Source: Gnetum montanum
Taxonomy: Eukaryota; Streptophyta; Gnetopsida; Gnetales; Gnetaceae
Reading direction: 5' to 3'
Length of the DNA: 64,000 nucleotides
Assembly: GCA_015680685.1 (NCBI GenBank)
Contig: MNCI01003059.1
Coordinates: 123,043 to 187,042 of the forward strand
Shown: one piece after another, positions 24,352-33,180 of the stretch
Layout of the letters: each line of letters begins with the position of its first letter
Position numbering within the stretch: position 1 is the first letter of the stretch
Made by a program: the position numbers and the translations under genes
The notes under the pieces: generated by a model
Database searches by the model: none
What the model saw: only the letters and a program-made list of their open reading frames with translations
Told to the model about the DNA's origin: nothing

Positions 24352-24833
24352 TGCTACCCTTTTAGAATAGGGGTTGGAAGAAGTGTGGAGATCCTTATAG
24401 GTTCCATGCTATCTTAACCATCATATGAAAGAATTAGATTGCCTTAATTCTTTATGTATTGTGTCATAAGGTTATGTAGGCTTATTGGGGAGGCTTTGCC
24501 TTTCTGGCTTGGGTCATTGTCCTATTTAAAGCTGGGCTTAGGGCTAGATTCGTTAGGGTAGGAATGCATCTTGTCTTGCTTAAGGGAACAGTGTTGTGTA
24601 TGTATGCTAGTACTCTTTCTATCACTGTACATGTATGTGCATATTATTGGTGTTATTACTTGTATGATTACTAAAGGCATACTCACTACGCTTCTAACCA
24701 TTGGACTAACAATGGTTGTGTGCTTATGTATGTTCATAGGTGTTGTAATCATTGAGGCATGGTTTATTTGAGTTCATTCTAGAACACTTAGCTACTTTTG
24801 GACTTAAGGCTGGTGTCATCATATTGTTGGACA
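24352..24833 (+). repeat. 3' LTR of the gag-only element
   Basis: Direct repeat of 21804..22303; it ends around GTTGGACA. The strong divergence from the 5' LTR implies an old insertion. Confidence 0.75.
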
Positions 24834-24849
24834 TATTTATTCTATTCAA

Positions 24850-25750
24850 GATTTCTTAACATTGATGTATTTTATGCAAGCTAATTTATCTAATACATTT
24901 GTTGGTTCTATATAGACATAATAAAATTTTAGTTCTAGTTTCAATTTTTTTGAGTTCCATCAACCCCACTTTCCCCCATCCTTCCTACTTGAACTACCTC
25001 ACAATATTTTCATAGTTGCATTCATAGTTATTTTATATGTTATAGTTAACATATATAGCATGACATACAATTAAGGTCTCTTTTATTATTTAAGTTCAAA
25101 GTTCAAAACCATTTTTTTTCACATTTTTTTCTTAAATTTAGATGATTGCCTTTGTCTCATTATTATCATCATTGTATCCTTGTTTTGCTTGTTTTTTTTT
25201 TCCATAAATTCTCATTTTTTTCTTACTTGTTGAGTTAGGTAATGCTTTGATAGTACAATATGTCCTAAATATAGGGTCTTTTATAAATAAGCATGTAGTG
25301 TTGCTCATTTGTAAGTGGGCTCCAGATCTTGATGTCCAATCTAAAGAATATGCTAAAGTTCCATGTTTTGTCAAATTATATAATCTTCCATTGATTTTTC
25401 ATAGATTTGAATAGGAAATTATTAGTCTTCTTGATCCCATTAAGGATATGGGGTCTATTATTACAACTCTTGATTTTTGTAGACTTTTTTTTTTTTTGTT
25501 AAAATCAACCTTCTCAATTGTAAAAAAAAAAGGTATTACAAGTAGGAGGAAAAACTTATATTTAGCCAATTACATATTATAATCTTTCTAATTTTTGCAA
25601 CTTTTGTCATTGTGAAGGACATTTGTTTAATACTTGTTCTTTTCTGCTCAAGAAAAAAGATTTTGAAGAAAAGAAAAATATGTTGAACTTGAAGATAGAG
25701 AAAAACAATTTGAAGTTGAAGATATACCAAATCAAGTTAATGTCAATGAT
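24850..25750 (+). pseudogene. Decayed LINE ORF1, copy C
   Basis: On +, ALIVQYVLNIGSFINKHVVL (near 25243) aligns with ALSLQIFLARNATLIARAWK of the intact ORF1. PCFVKLYNLPLIF, a stop, then EIISLLDPI (25350..25440) aligns with PCYVELPHLPLIF and DIVSTLGRV. A complete zinc knuckle CNFCHCEGHLFNTC (25597..25638) is followed by the same lysine-rich tail. Poly-T runs and stops break the frame. It is the best preserved of the three dead relatives. Confidence 0.78.
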
Positions 25751-25913
25751 AAGAGTGATCAAATGGCAATAAAGAATCTAGAGAAGATAGAAGCTCCTAT
25801 GTACATTTTTACTAGTACTAGAGAAAGTAGTAAGTAGTTTGGACAAAAGGCTTGTAAGACAAAATTTCCATAGTTGATAAAAATACTATTAACGTAATGA
25901 TTAAAACTAGTGT

Positions 25914-25917
<4 letters not shown>

Positions 25918-25958
<41 letters not shown>
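25918..25958. repeat. (GA)n microsatellite
   Basis: About 20 GA units. Open frames through it (Arg-Glu or Ser-Leu runs) are artefacts. Confidence 0.98.
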
Positions 25959-25960
<2 letters not shown>

Positions 25961-26385
25961 GTGTGGGATGGAGATGGGTTGTTGTCAAACCCCAAAAAAT
26001 TAGTGATAATGAGCAAAGAAAATTTAGAGTACGTAAGCTGATTCTCAATGTACTACTTTTTTGTTTTAAATTAAATATTGATATTATGCTACAGTTCTCT
26101 ATCTTGAATCCTTTTGCTATTTTAAATTCAAACATGAATGTTGAAAAATGATGTAAATTTTGTTAGGATTGGGACCTTTTTCCTTGCTAATAATTAATTT
26201 TCCACACTTCTTTTTTTCAAAATGTTAATTGTAAGGTTTTACACCTAAAGAGTTAAATCGTTATCATCTTTAATTTTTTTTTCAATGTTGTTTATGGCTT
26301 AAGGGGTTTGTTCATTTTTTACCAAAGATTCACAAGTAGTAGGTTGCCAATTCAAACTTCATACTTAAGCATTATTATACTACTT

Positions 26386-26542
26386 TGTTGGGGGTGTTGG
26401 AACCCAAAATAAGTGAAATATAGGTATACCCCAAGATATATAGTCTAATTAGAACTTTATAAAACTCAATATTACCCACTAGAATCAAACCCATGACTTG
26501 GAGCTTCCAAATTAAGTGTCTTACCACTATGCTAACACCTCA
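26386..26542 (-). mobile_element. tRNA-derived SINE, best copy, with LINE-like 3' tail
   Basis: On - it starts TGAGGTGTTAGCATAGTGGTAAGAC (A box TTAGCATAGTGG). Forty-odd bases later comes CCAAGTCATGGGTTTGATTC (B box GGTTTGATTCT, consensus GGTTCGANTCC). The pol III promoter elements and tRNA-like head are thus visible. The body runs through GTTCTAATTAGACTATATATC. The last 20 bases are TTTTGGGTTCCAACACCCCC, matching 18 of 20 bases of the end of the LINE at 32857..32876. A SINE that shares its 3' end with a LINE is normally copied by that LINE's reverse transcriptase. No clear target duplication was found. Confidence 0.8.
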
Positions 26543-27066
26543 ATGTAAACTAAAATGCCAACTATTCTTAACTATGATGTTACAGCCATTTTATTATTCA
26601 GATAAAAGGTCATTATCTATTAGTGTTTTAGAATTCTGTCAATATTGGCCAATTTTGCAAATATTCTCTACACAATTGCATTTTTGAATAATAGCTATTC
26701 AGCTCTATTATGCTTTGAAAAATCAACAAATTTTGACAAATATTGGCAATTGCTCAAATGTATTGAATAATTGCCAATATTGTTAAATTCAAAATCATTA
26801 TTCTAATATACTCTACAACAAGCTTTAAATCAATTTTAGATTTGGTATAGTTTTGTTGATATTATAGTTATTATTTACATTATTTATAAAGTATAGTGTA
26901 TATTGTACAAGTATACACAAATCAAGTTTACTTCACTAGAATTTGGAGTTAGAGGTGTGTTGAAGTGGCATATGTTAAGAGGAAAATAAGAAATGAGAAG
27001 GTTGCTATTTTTGTGCATTGGAATCCTGAAATAATTTTAATATAAGTATATCTAAACTATTTTTAT

Positions 27067-27213
27067 ATGTTAGAACTTTGAAATAATTCTAACATAAGTA
27101 CACCCCAAGATATAGTCCAATTAGAACTTTATAACTCAGCATTATCCCTTAGAATGGAACTTGAAACTATGAGCTTTTCAAATCAAAAGTCTTACCACTA
27201 AGCTAACACTTCA
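27067..27213 (-). mobile_element. tRNA-derived SINE copy, degenerate tail
   Basis: On - it reads TGAAGTGTTAGCTTAGTGGTAAGAC (A box). A mutated B-box region and the body GTTATAAAGTTCTAATTGGAC then CTTGGGGTGTAC follow, as in the 26.4-kb copy. The tail TTTCAAAGTTCTAACA corresponds to TTTTGGGTTCCAACA but lacks the C-run. A second copy of the tail segment lies just beyond, at about 27020..27056. Confidence 0.72.
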
Positions 27214-27400
27214 TTACTAAAGGTTGTTATTTTTGATATTGAATGGATAGTGCAGACATGGTTATGGTCACTTAAGCATTCTATGAAATTTTAAGGTTTT
27301 TAAATATAAAATAAACTTTAGTATTAACTTTTTTAATTATATCTATATATAAGTATGATGAATAATAACCAAATATTTATAATTATTCACCAATTATCCC

Positions 27401-27414
27401 TAAATTAGAAATTG
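27401..27414. repeat. Left target-site duplication of the LINE
   Basis: TAAATTAGAAATTG; differs in one base from TAAATTACAAATTG at 32879..32892. The pair defines both LINE ends. Confidence 0.88.
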
Positions 27415-28165
27415 GATGGAGCTGGGCACCTAAATGATGTTCTCAGGAGGGAAAATCTGTGGAATTCTTGCATCATTTCCGTCGTTGCAATTCTGAATCT
27501 TCTTCTGCTCATGCAGCTCAGCTCATCTCAACTTCTGCATTCGGGAGTCCACAAGAGCATTTCATGCACACCATTAAACTTGCAACTTCCTTCAGCAGCA
27601 GCAACATGTCTAGAGGTGCTGCGGGTTGAGCTGTGGTGGGCATGGCAGGGTGCGCGGCATTCGCATGGGCGCTCTGCTGGGCGCAAGATTTGAAGCTCTA
27701 GAGGTTTGCCTGAATGCGGCTTGAGAAGTAGATCGTGCACTGCTGTTGTGGCCGCGACCTCGGCCACAGTCTGGACCGTGAGACCGTCCATGGTAGGAAT
27801 CAGATCTAGAAGCAGTGAACCAGGCAGGCGGTGGAGCAAACGCAGGAGCAAAAGGCCACGCAGTTCTGGACTCAGATCCAGATCTACCAGAGTTGATTCC
27901 CCCGTTTGCAAATCTGGGATTAAACCCACATCTGGAATCAGATCTGAAACCAGCACCGGGGAAACTCTGAAAAGAGGATCTAGGAGCGCTTGACCATCTG
28001 CCATGAGTGCCACGCTTTGGTGGCTGTGTGCTGGGGTTGCTGTGCCGTGCTCTTGTGGCTGTGAGGCAGCGGTAGTTGTGGGCAGCAGGGTCTGCATTGT
28101 GGTGCTATTGCTGCAGGTTGTACCAGGGCTACCACTGCGTTCCTACTGGCATTGTGCTAGTTCCA
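27415..28165 (+). promoter_or_regulatory. 5' leader of the LINE
   Basis: It is clearly more GC-rich than the flanking DNA. Plant and animal LINE leaders carry an internal promoter; none can be pinpointed here. Several frames happen to be open, including a 189-codon frame on - (27528..28097), with no recognisable domain. Confidence 0.5.
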
Positions 28166-29302
28166 ATGGACGAGGAGCTCCTTTCAAGCAAGGATATGGA
28201 CGAATCTTCAGCGGCTGCTACTTCTTCTCCTCAGGGAAGTTCTCCTAAATCAGAATCTTTGGATTTTCTTTTACCTGAAGATATTTTTGACTCTATTTCT
28301 CAAGACTTTTCTGCACGTTTTATTTTTTTTCAAATAGTAGGTTATCTACCTCGATCATTAAGCATCAATTTGCATATTAAAACTATTTTACAAGCTCACG
28401 GAATTCAAGTTTCACATGCTCGATATTATGCTCGTAATTTTGTCCTTGCTGAGCTTTCGGAGGCTTCTCAAATTGAGAAAGCTCTCTCTCTCCAAATTTT
28501 CCTTGCTCGTAATGCAACCCTCATCGCCCGGGCCTGGAAATTTGATTTCAATGTCAGCGACCCAGCCTTTAATATTATCCCTTGTTATGTAGAGCTACCT
28601 CATCTTCCTTTAATCTTTTCACCTATTGAGCGAGACATAGTTAGCACCTTAGGTCGAGTCATCTCCGACCATGGAATTGAGGTTAACGGGGCTCACTATC
28701 GTCGCTACTGTATCGAACTAGACATTTCCCAAAAGAAAACCACTTTAACCTTAGGAGCTGGAGGCAAAGTTTTTAAACAAAAGGTAGACTATTTTTATCT
28801 TCCTAACTCCTGTAGCTACTGCCATCATGCAGAGCACCACATTTCCACCTGTCCCTTTCTAGCTAAGAAAAAATCTCAAACCAATCCTCCCAAATCCAAT
28901 CCTGTAGTCACTCCTCAACCTAACCCACCAATTTCTTCCATTAAGTTCGATTCTACTTCTAACAATGTTTCACACCTTTCTTCCTCATCTGCTCCCTTCA
29001 AGGCAAGAGTCTTTCAATCCCATTCTCTCATTAAGGCCAAGTCTAAAGCACCAATCATCCACTCACAATCAGTCCAAGACTCACTTTTACGTGATGAGTT
29101 TGTCATGGTAGGGGGAAGGAAAAGGGCCAAAGCATCTAAAACCACTACTCCTCCATCCTCTCCTTTGCCCAAAACTAACCCAGCTTTAACTGTTAACACA
29201 AGTAACTCCTTTGCAATTCTTTCTACTACTATGACACTTGACATTCCTAACCCCGATCCTTCTACTGCCCTATCACTCATAGCATCTAGAGCTTCTCCAT
29301 GA
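28166..29302 (+). CDS. LINE ORF1: nucleic-acid-binding protein with CCHC zinc knuckle
   Basis: Intact frame, 378 residues from the Met at 28166 (MDEELLSSKDMDESS). An in-frame ATG at 28076 would add 30 residues of poor character. An acidic, serine-rich start is followed by a globular region (DFLLPEDIF near residue 31 to about 200) resembling the DUF4283-type domain of plant LINE ORF1 proteins. The zinc knuckle CSYCHHAEHHISTC (28816..28857, CX2CX4HX4C) comes next, then a proline- and serine-rich basic C-terminal half. The protein should coat LINE RNA. Its stop codon TGA overlaps the ORF2 start as ATGA at 29299..29302. Three decayed relatives lie elsewhere in the window. Confidence 0.85.
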   Translation: MDEELLSSKDMDESSAAATSSPQGSSPKSESLDFLLPEDIFDSISQDFSARFIFFQIVGYLPRSLSINLHIKTILQAHGIQVSHARYYARNFVLAELSEASQIEKALSLQIFLARNATLIARAWKFDFNVSDPAFNIIPCYVELPHLPLIFSPIERDIVSTLGRVISDHGIEVNGAHYRRYCIELDISQKKTTLTLGAGGKVFKQKVDYFYLPNSCSYCHHAEHHISTCPFLAKKKSQTNPPKSNPVVTPQPNPPISSIKFDSTSNNVSHLSSSSAPFKARVFQSHSLIKAKSKAPIIHSQSVQDSLLRDEFVMVGGRKRAKASKTTTPPSSPLPKTNPALTVNTSNSFAILSTTMTLDIPNPDPSTALSLIASRASP

Positions 29303-32300
29303 ACTTCCTATCTTGGAATGTCTGAGGCCTAACTAATAGGCTTCATCGCAAAAGAGCCAGCAACTTTCTCTCTAGCCTAAATCTCACTTTGGATTTCCTC
29401 CTCCTCCAAGAAATCAAGAGCTCAGCTGAACAATTATCTTTTTCAGCCCACTGGTTTCTTCCCCATTCTTCTGTTCTTGCTACTTCGCATGAGTGTGGCA
29501 AAGGTGGCGCAGCCATTCTGTATCCAGCTTATTGGAAAGACAAACTCCTTCAGCACGGGTCCGATTTAGGTCACCGAGTGACCTGGGCTGTTTTCTCATC
29601 CTCACATGGTCCCTTCGGAGTTTGTTCTATTTATGCCCCCAATGACTCTACCGAACGCGCCCAACTGTGGCATGAACTCACTCATAGCCTCCCTTCTATT
29701 CCTTGGATTTTTGGTGGCGATTTTAACATGATGGAATTCTCTCATGACAAGCTCGGGGGTGTTTTCTCTCAACTTCCGCATCAAGAATTTCAAGCCTGGT
29801 CAAATTTTAAGAAACGTTTCTATCTTTCGGACGGCATCGCAAACACTGCTAGTGGCTCTCTAAACAGCTTCACTTGGAACAATCTTCGTAAGGGGCAGGC
29901 TCGCATTTATAGTCGGCTAGATAGGTATTACTTTTCCACCCTTTCTTTTTGGCAAACCCTTTCTACTACTAAAGTCCACCAACACGCAACCTTATCTGAT
30001 CATTTCCCTATTAGTTTATCTTTGCAGATCCATAATGACCACCAACGACAGAATTATCATCTCTTTAGGCTACATAGTCAATGTTTCTCTTCTCCTTCCA
30101 CCCAACAACTTCTTTCTAGCCTTTGGAACGCTGAACCAAGACCCTTAGGTTCAAAGGGTTGGATCCACTAGTGGCTTCGAACTACTAGTAGAGTTAGGAA
30201 TTTCGCCTGTCATTATGGTAAGGAAGTTGCCTCTCGCTCTCGGCAAGAGTACACCAACATATGCTCTACCATTGAGCACCTTAAGACCAAACTAACTGAT
30301 GATCCCTTCAATAGTCACCTTCAAGGGGAGCTTGCCAGAGCCCGTATTGCCTTTCAACATTGGGAAGTATATAAGGCACAAGGTGCTCTGATTAAAAGTT
30401 GACTCACTTGGCTAAACATTCAAGATGAGCACTGTAAGGAATTCTTTAAGTACCTTAACTGATCCTCCCCTTCACCCTCTTTAGATAAACTCTCCATAAA
30501 TGGTTCCTTTATCACTGACCAAAATTGTTTTCTCTCTTATCTTAAAGAACACTTTGAGGCCTTATTCACCACTACTCCTATGGATCCCGCATCCTTCGCG
30601 GCAGCCACTCTTAATTATCCTAAACTGGTTAATTCTTCTATGCTGACAATTTTAGAAGCCGATATTACTCTAGTTGAGCTTCGACAGGCTTGCTTTAACC
30701 TAAGCCCTGGGAAAGCCCCGGGTTATGATGGTTTTCCAGTCGAATTTTCCCAAAAGCATTGGGATCTAGTAGGTTCTAACCTCTTACATGTTATCAAAGA
30801 GGCTACGCTTACTGGTTCTTTGGGACCAATCTTAAACCAAGGGATTATTCGTCTTCTCCCTAAATCAGGAGATCCTACTTGTATCTCCAATTGGCGACCT
30901 ATCACCTTACTTAATGTGGTTTACAAAATTTGGGTAAAGTGTTTGGCCTTGCGATTAAAGAAAGTCCTTGCCTTTATTATTTCCCCCCAGCAGACTGGCT
31001 TTGTTCCGGGAAGATACATATTAAATAACGTAGTGGCTGCTTGGGAAGGTCTTAAGTGGGCTGAGGATGAGGGTCAGGATATCCTCCTGATGAAGCTTGA
31101 CTACGCTAAAGCCTATGATAACATTAAGTGGGACTTCATTATCCAAACCATGACTAAATTGGGTTTTGGCCCTAAGTTCATTCATATGGTAGAATGCTTA
31201 TTCTCAGATGCTACTGCGCGAATCGCGACTACCTTCGGCATCACTTCTCCCTTCTCTATTCATAGGTCTGTTAGGCAAGGTTGCCCTCTTGCCCCTTACC
31301 TCTTCATCATTGCGGCTGATTTTCTCTGTCATCAAATCAGCTTGGATATTCAAAACAATGTTTTATTTGGGGTTCATCTATCTTCTCCTCAACATCAGCT
31401 CCTCAATATGCATTTCGCTGATGACTCATTTTTCCTTATTCAAAACAATGCTGATAATGTGCAGTGTCTCTTGTCTCGAGTAGAGCAATATTGCTCCCTC
31501 TCTGGATCTGTCATAAATTGGCGTAAATCTTCTGTTTATAGCTTCACCAATAACTACAGTCATTTGCCCAATTATAGTTGGAAGCGTACTCAAGATCATG
31601 AGATCATTAAGCTCTTGGGAATCCCCTTTCGCTTTAGAGGCCCAACGTCCGAGCTCTGGGACCAAGTTCTTTCTCGAATTCAAAGAAAAATCGAAAAATG
31701 GAAAACCAAACCCCTCACCCTCGCCGGTAAGTATCTAATCTGTAAGTCTATTTGTGCCTCTACCCATGTTTATTATTCGTCATGTTGGGCCCCTTCCCAT
31801 GCTTCTTATCAAAAGCTTGAACGTTTATTTCGAGACTTCATGTGGTCGTCTAAGGACTCCCAAAAAGGCTTTCATCGTGTAGCCTGGAATATAGTAACTC
31901 TTCCTAAGAACAAAGGCGGATTGGGCCTTTTGAACTCCTTTAAGCAAGGTCTCACCCTTGTCGCTAAGTGGTTGGTTCAGCACCTGGATGCCCCCAATAT
32001 TATTGGGAATCTCCTTCAGTTAAGGCTTCGACAAGCATTCCCTAAGAATAGGTCTATCTGGAAGGGTATCCACCCTGTTAATTGGATCCTTTCTCCTCAT
32101 GACATTATCATTCCTGGAACACATGTTTTCAAAAGCATTTGGAAGGCTTGGCAAGTCTTACATTCTCATGTGAATTGGAACAATATTCATATCAATCCTA
32201 CTCTTCTTTCTAAGATTTGCCCTTGGTGGCTGCCCCTATGTCCTGCTCCTCTAGCCACCTCAAATGCCAGGATAGCCACCATCTGGTTTCAAAAGGGAGT

Positions 32301-32523
32301 TGTTTCCCTTAGATGTCTTCGTCTCACCAATCAGTGGATTACTTGGGATATGTTCGAAAACTTATATGAGGCTTCCAGAACTATGCACCATTGCCTTGAT
32401 AGACTTTATCACTTCATTCATCAGTATTTGCATTTGGATGCTTTGGTTCCTAGTCTCTTCTATGGTCTTCAGTGGATTAATGGATTGAACCTTTTACCCT
32501 ATAAACCACATGTGCCCTTCTAG
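29299..32523 (+). pseudogene. LINE ORF2: APE endonuclease and reverse transcriptase, four in-frame stops
   Basis: One continuous frame of 1074 codons interrupted only by stops at 29323, 30169, 30400 and 30460; no frameshift. The N-terminal APE-type endonuclease shows its catalytic motifs: LLQEIKSS, YAPND, GGDFNMM, SRLDRYY and LSDHFPISL. The reverse transcriptase follows from about 30640, with SPGKAPGYDGFP, NWRPITLLNV, QTGFVPGRYI, LDYAKAYDNIKWDF, RQGCPLAPYLF and the catalytic FADD (31414..31425). The region after the fingers-palm core runs to the stop without a C-terminal zinc knuckle or RNase H. This enzyme would nick target DNA and copy LINE RNA in place. The first stop replaces the expected Trp after SWNV, probably TGG to TGA. 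Confidence 0.92.
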
Positions 32524-32664
32524 TTGTTGCATGATTCCTCTATGATTGTTAATCGCTACAATCTCGATCGGCTACATCAGAGTGTGTTATCATAATTTTG
32601 AGCATTTTGAGCTCTTTGTTGTTCTCCTGGTTTTATTAACTCGCAGTTCTTATGGATTCCCAGC

Positions 32665-32720
32665 ATAAGGTTGCTCTTTGGAATGTACTCCCATAAGGTT
32701 GCTCTTTGGAATGTACTCCC
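32665..32720 (+). repeat. 28-base tandem duplication in the LINE 3' leader
   Basis: CATAAGGTTGCTCTTTGGAATGTACTCC occurs twice in direct succession, close to the polyadenylation-like AATAAA at 32844..32849. Confidence 0.9.
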
Positions 32721-32856
32721 ACACCCTGAGAAGGATTATGTTTCAAGATGTTTTCTTTCAACATCTGCATTTGTCATTGTTCTTCTCCCTATTTATCTAT
32801 CAATATGTTCAAATGTTGATCATGTACTTAATCTCATTTAATTAATAAAATTCTCT

Positions 32857-32878
32857 TTTTGGGGTCCGACACCCCCCT
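32857..32878 (+). other. LINE 3' terminal hairpin
   Basis: GGGGT and ACCCC pair around the loop CCGAC, preceded by a T-run and followed directly by the target duplication, with no poly(A). Some plant LINEs use a conserved 3' stem-loop for recognition by their own reverse transcriptase; this looks like such a site. The 20 bases TTTTGGGGTCCGACACCCCC match the SINE tail at 26390..26409 (reverse strand) with two differences. Confidence 0.75.
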
Positions 32879-32892
32879 TAAATTACAAATTG
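32879..32892. repeat. Right target-site duplication of the LINE
   Basis: TAAATTACAAATTG, partner of 27401..27414. Confidence 0.88.
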
Positions 32893-33180
32893 ATTAACTT
32901 CCCGAATCCTAATTGAAAACTATATAGTATCTATAAAGACAACAAATTTTAGCGAGGAAGTGGTCGTGGTTCCGAAAAAGAAAAAGGAACCTGAAAAGAA
33001 CGAATTTGATAGATTTACAAAAAAAGAAAAATTACATATCAATTACCAGGTAGAACTTGATTAAACAATGCAAGGGCGATCGCTGGAGAGCAGAACCCTG
33101 AAGCACAAGGGTTTTACAGCAATACCAGTGCAGCAGGGCAGGCAGAGGAGCGACAGAAGTGTTTTCTGCCAACGCCAGGA
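32893..33180 (+). promoter_or_regulatory. Core promoter and 5' leader of the PPR gene
   Basis: TATATAG (32921) and TATAAAG (32932..32938) are candidate TATA boxes, which would place the transcription start near 32965 and leave a leader of about 215 bases. A LINE ends at 32878, so everything upstream of the core promoter is LINE sequence. Whether the native distal promoter was displaced or the LINE supplies regulation cannot be told from sequence. Confidence 0.5.

Larger units (their letters stand above)
21804..24833 (+). mobile_element. Short Ty3/gypsy-type element with gag only (TR-GAG-like)
   Basis: Two direct repeats of about 0.5 kb (21804..22303 and 24352..24833) flank 2 kb that holds a decayed gag and no pol. 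An initiator-Met-like primer site follows the left repeat. Only gag was recognised (22890..23720), with no protease, reverse transcriptase or integrase motif, and 23760..24340 has no coding signal. This fits either a non-autonomous gag-only element or an internal deletion of a larger one. Outer boundaries are approximate and no target duplication was found. Confidence 0.75.
27415..32878 (+). mobile_element. Full-length LINE (L1-type, two ORFs), 5464 bases
   Basis: Between 14-base target duplications lie a GC-rich 5' leader, an intact ORF1, an ORF2 with endonuclease and reverse transcriptase, and a short 3' leader. The element ends in a GGGGT..ACCCC hairpin-like sequence and has no poly(A) tail. 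It is not truncated at its 5' end, which is unusual for a LINE. Four in-frame stops in ORF2 make it inactive, but ORF1 is open and the target duplication has one mismatch, so it is the youngest-looking retroelement in the window. Its 3' end lies 54 bases before the probable TATA box of the PPR gene, in the same orientation. Confidence 0.92.

Noticed and set aside
25759-26151. Three open frames of 84 to 105 codons on both strands
   Set aside because: They exist because the (GA)n microsatellite has no stops; the runs of Ser-Leu and Arg-Glu are artefacts.
30160-30175. GGATCCACTAGT, which looks like a cloning-vector polylinker
   Set aside because: It lies inside the continuous LINE ORF2 frame, and the flanking bases do not continue as vector sequence; coincidence.
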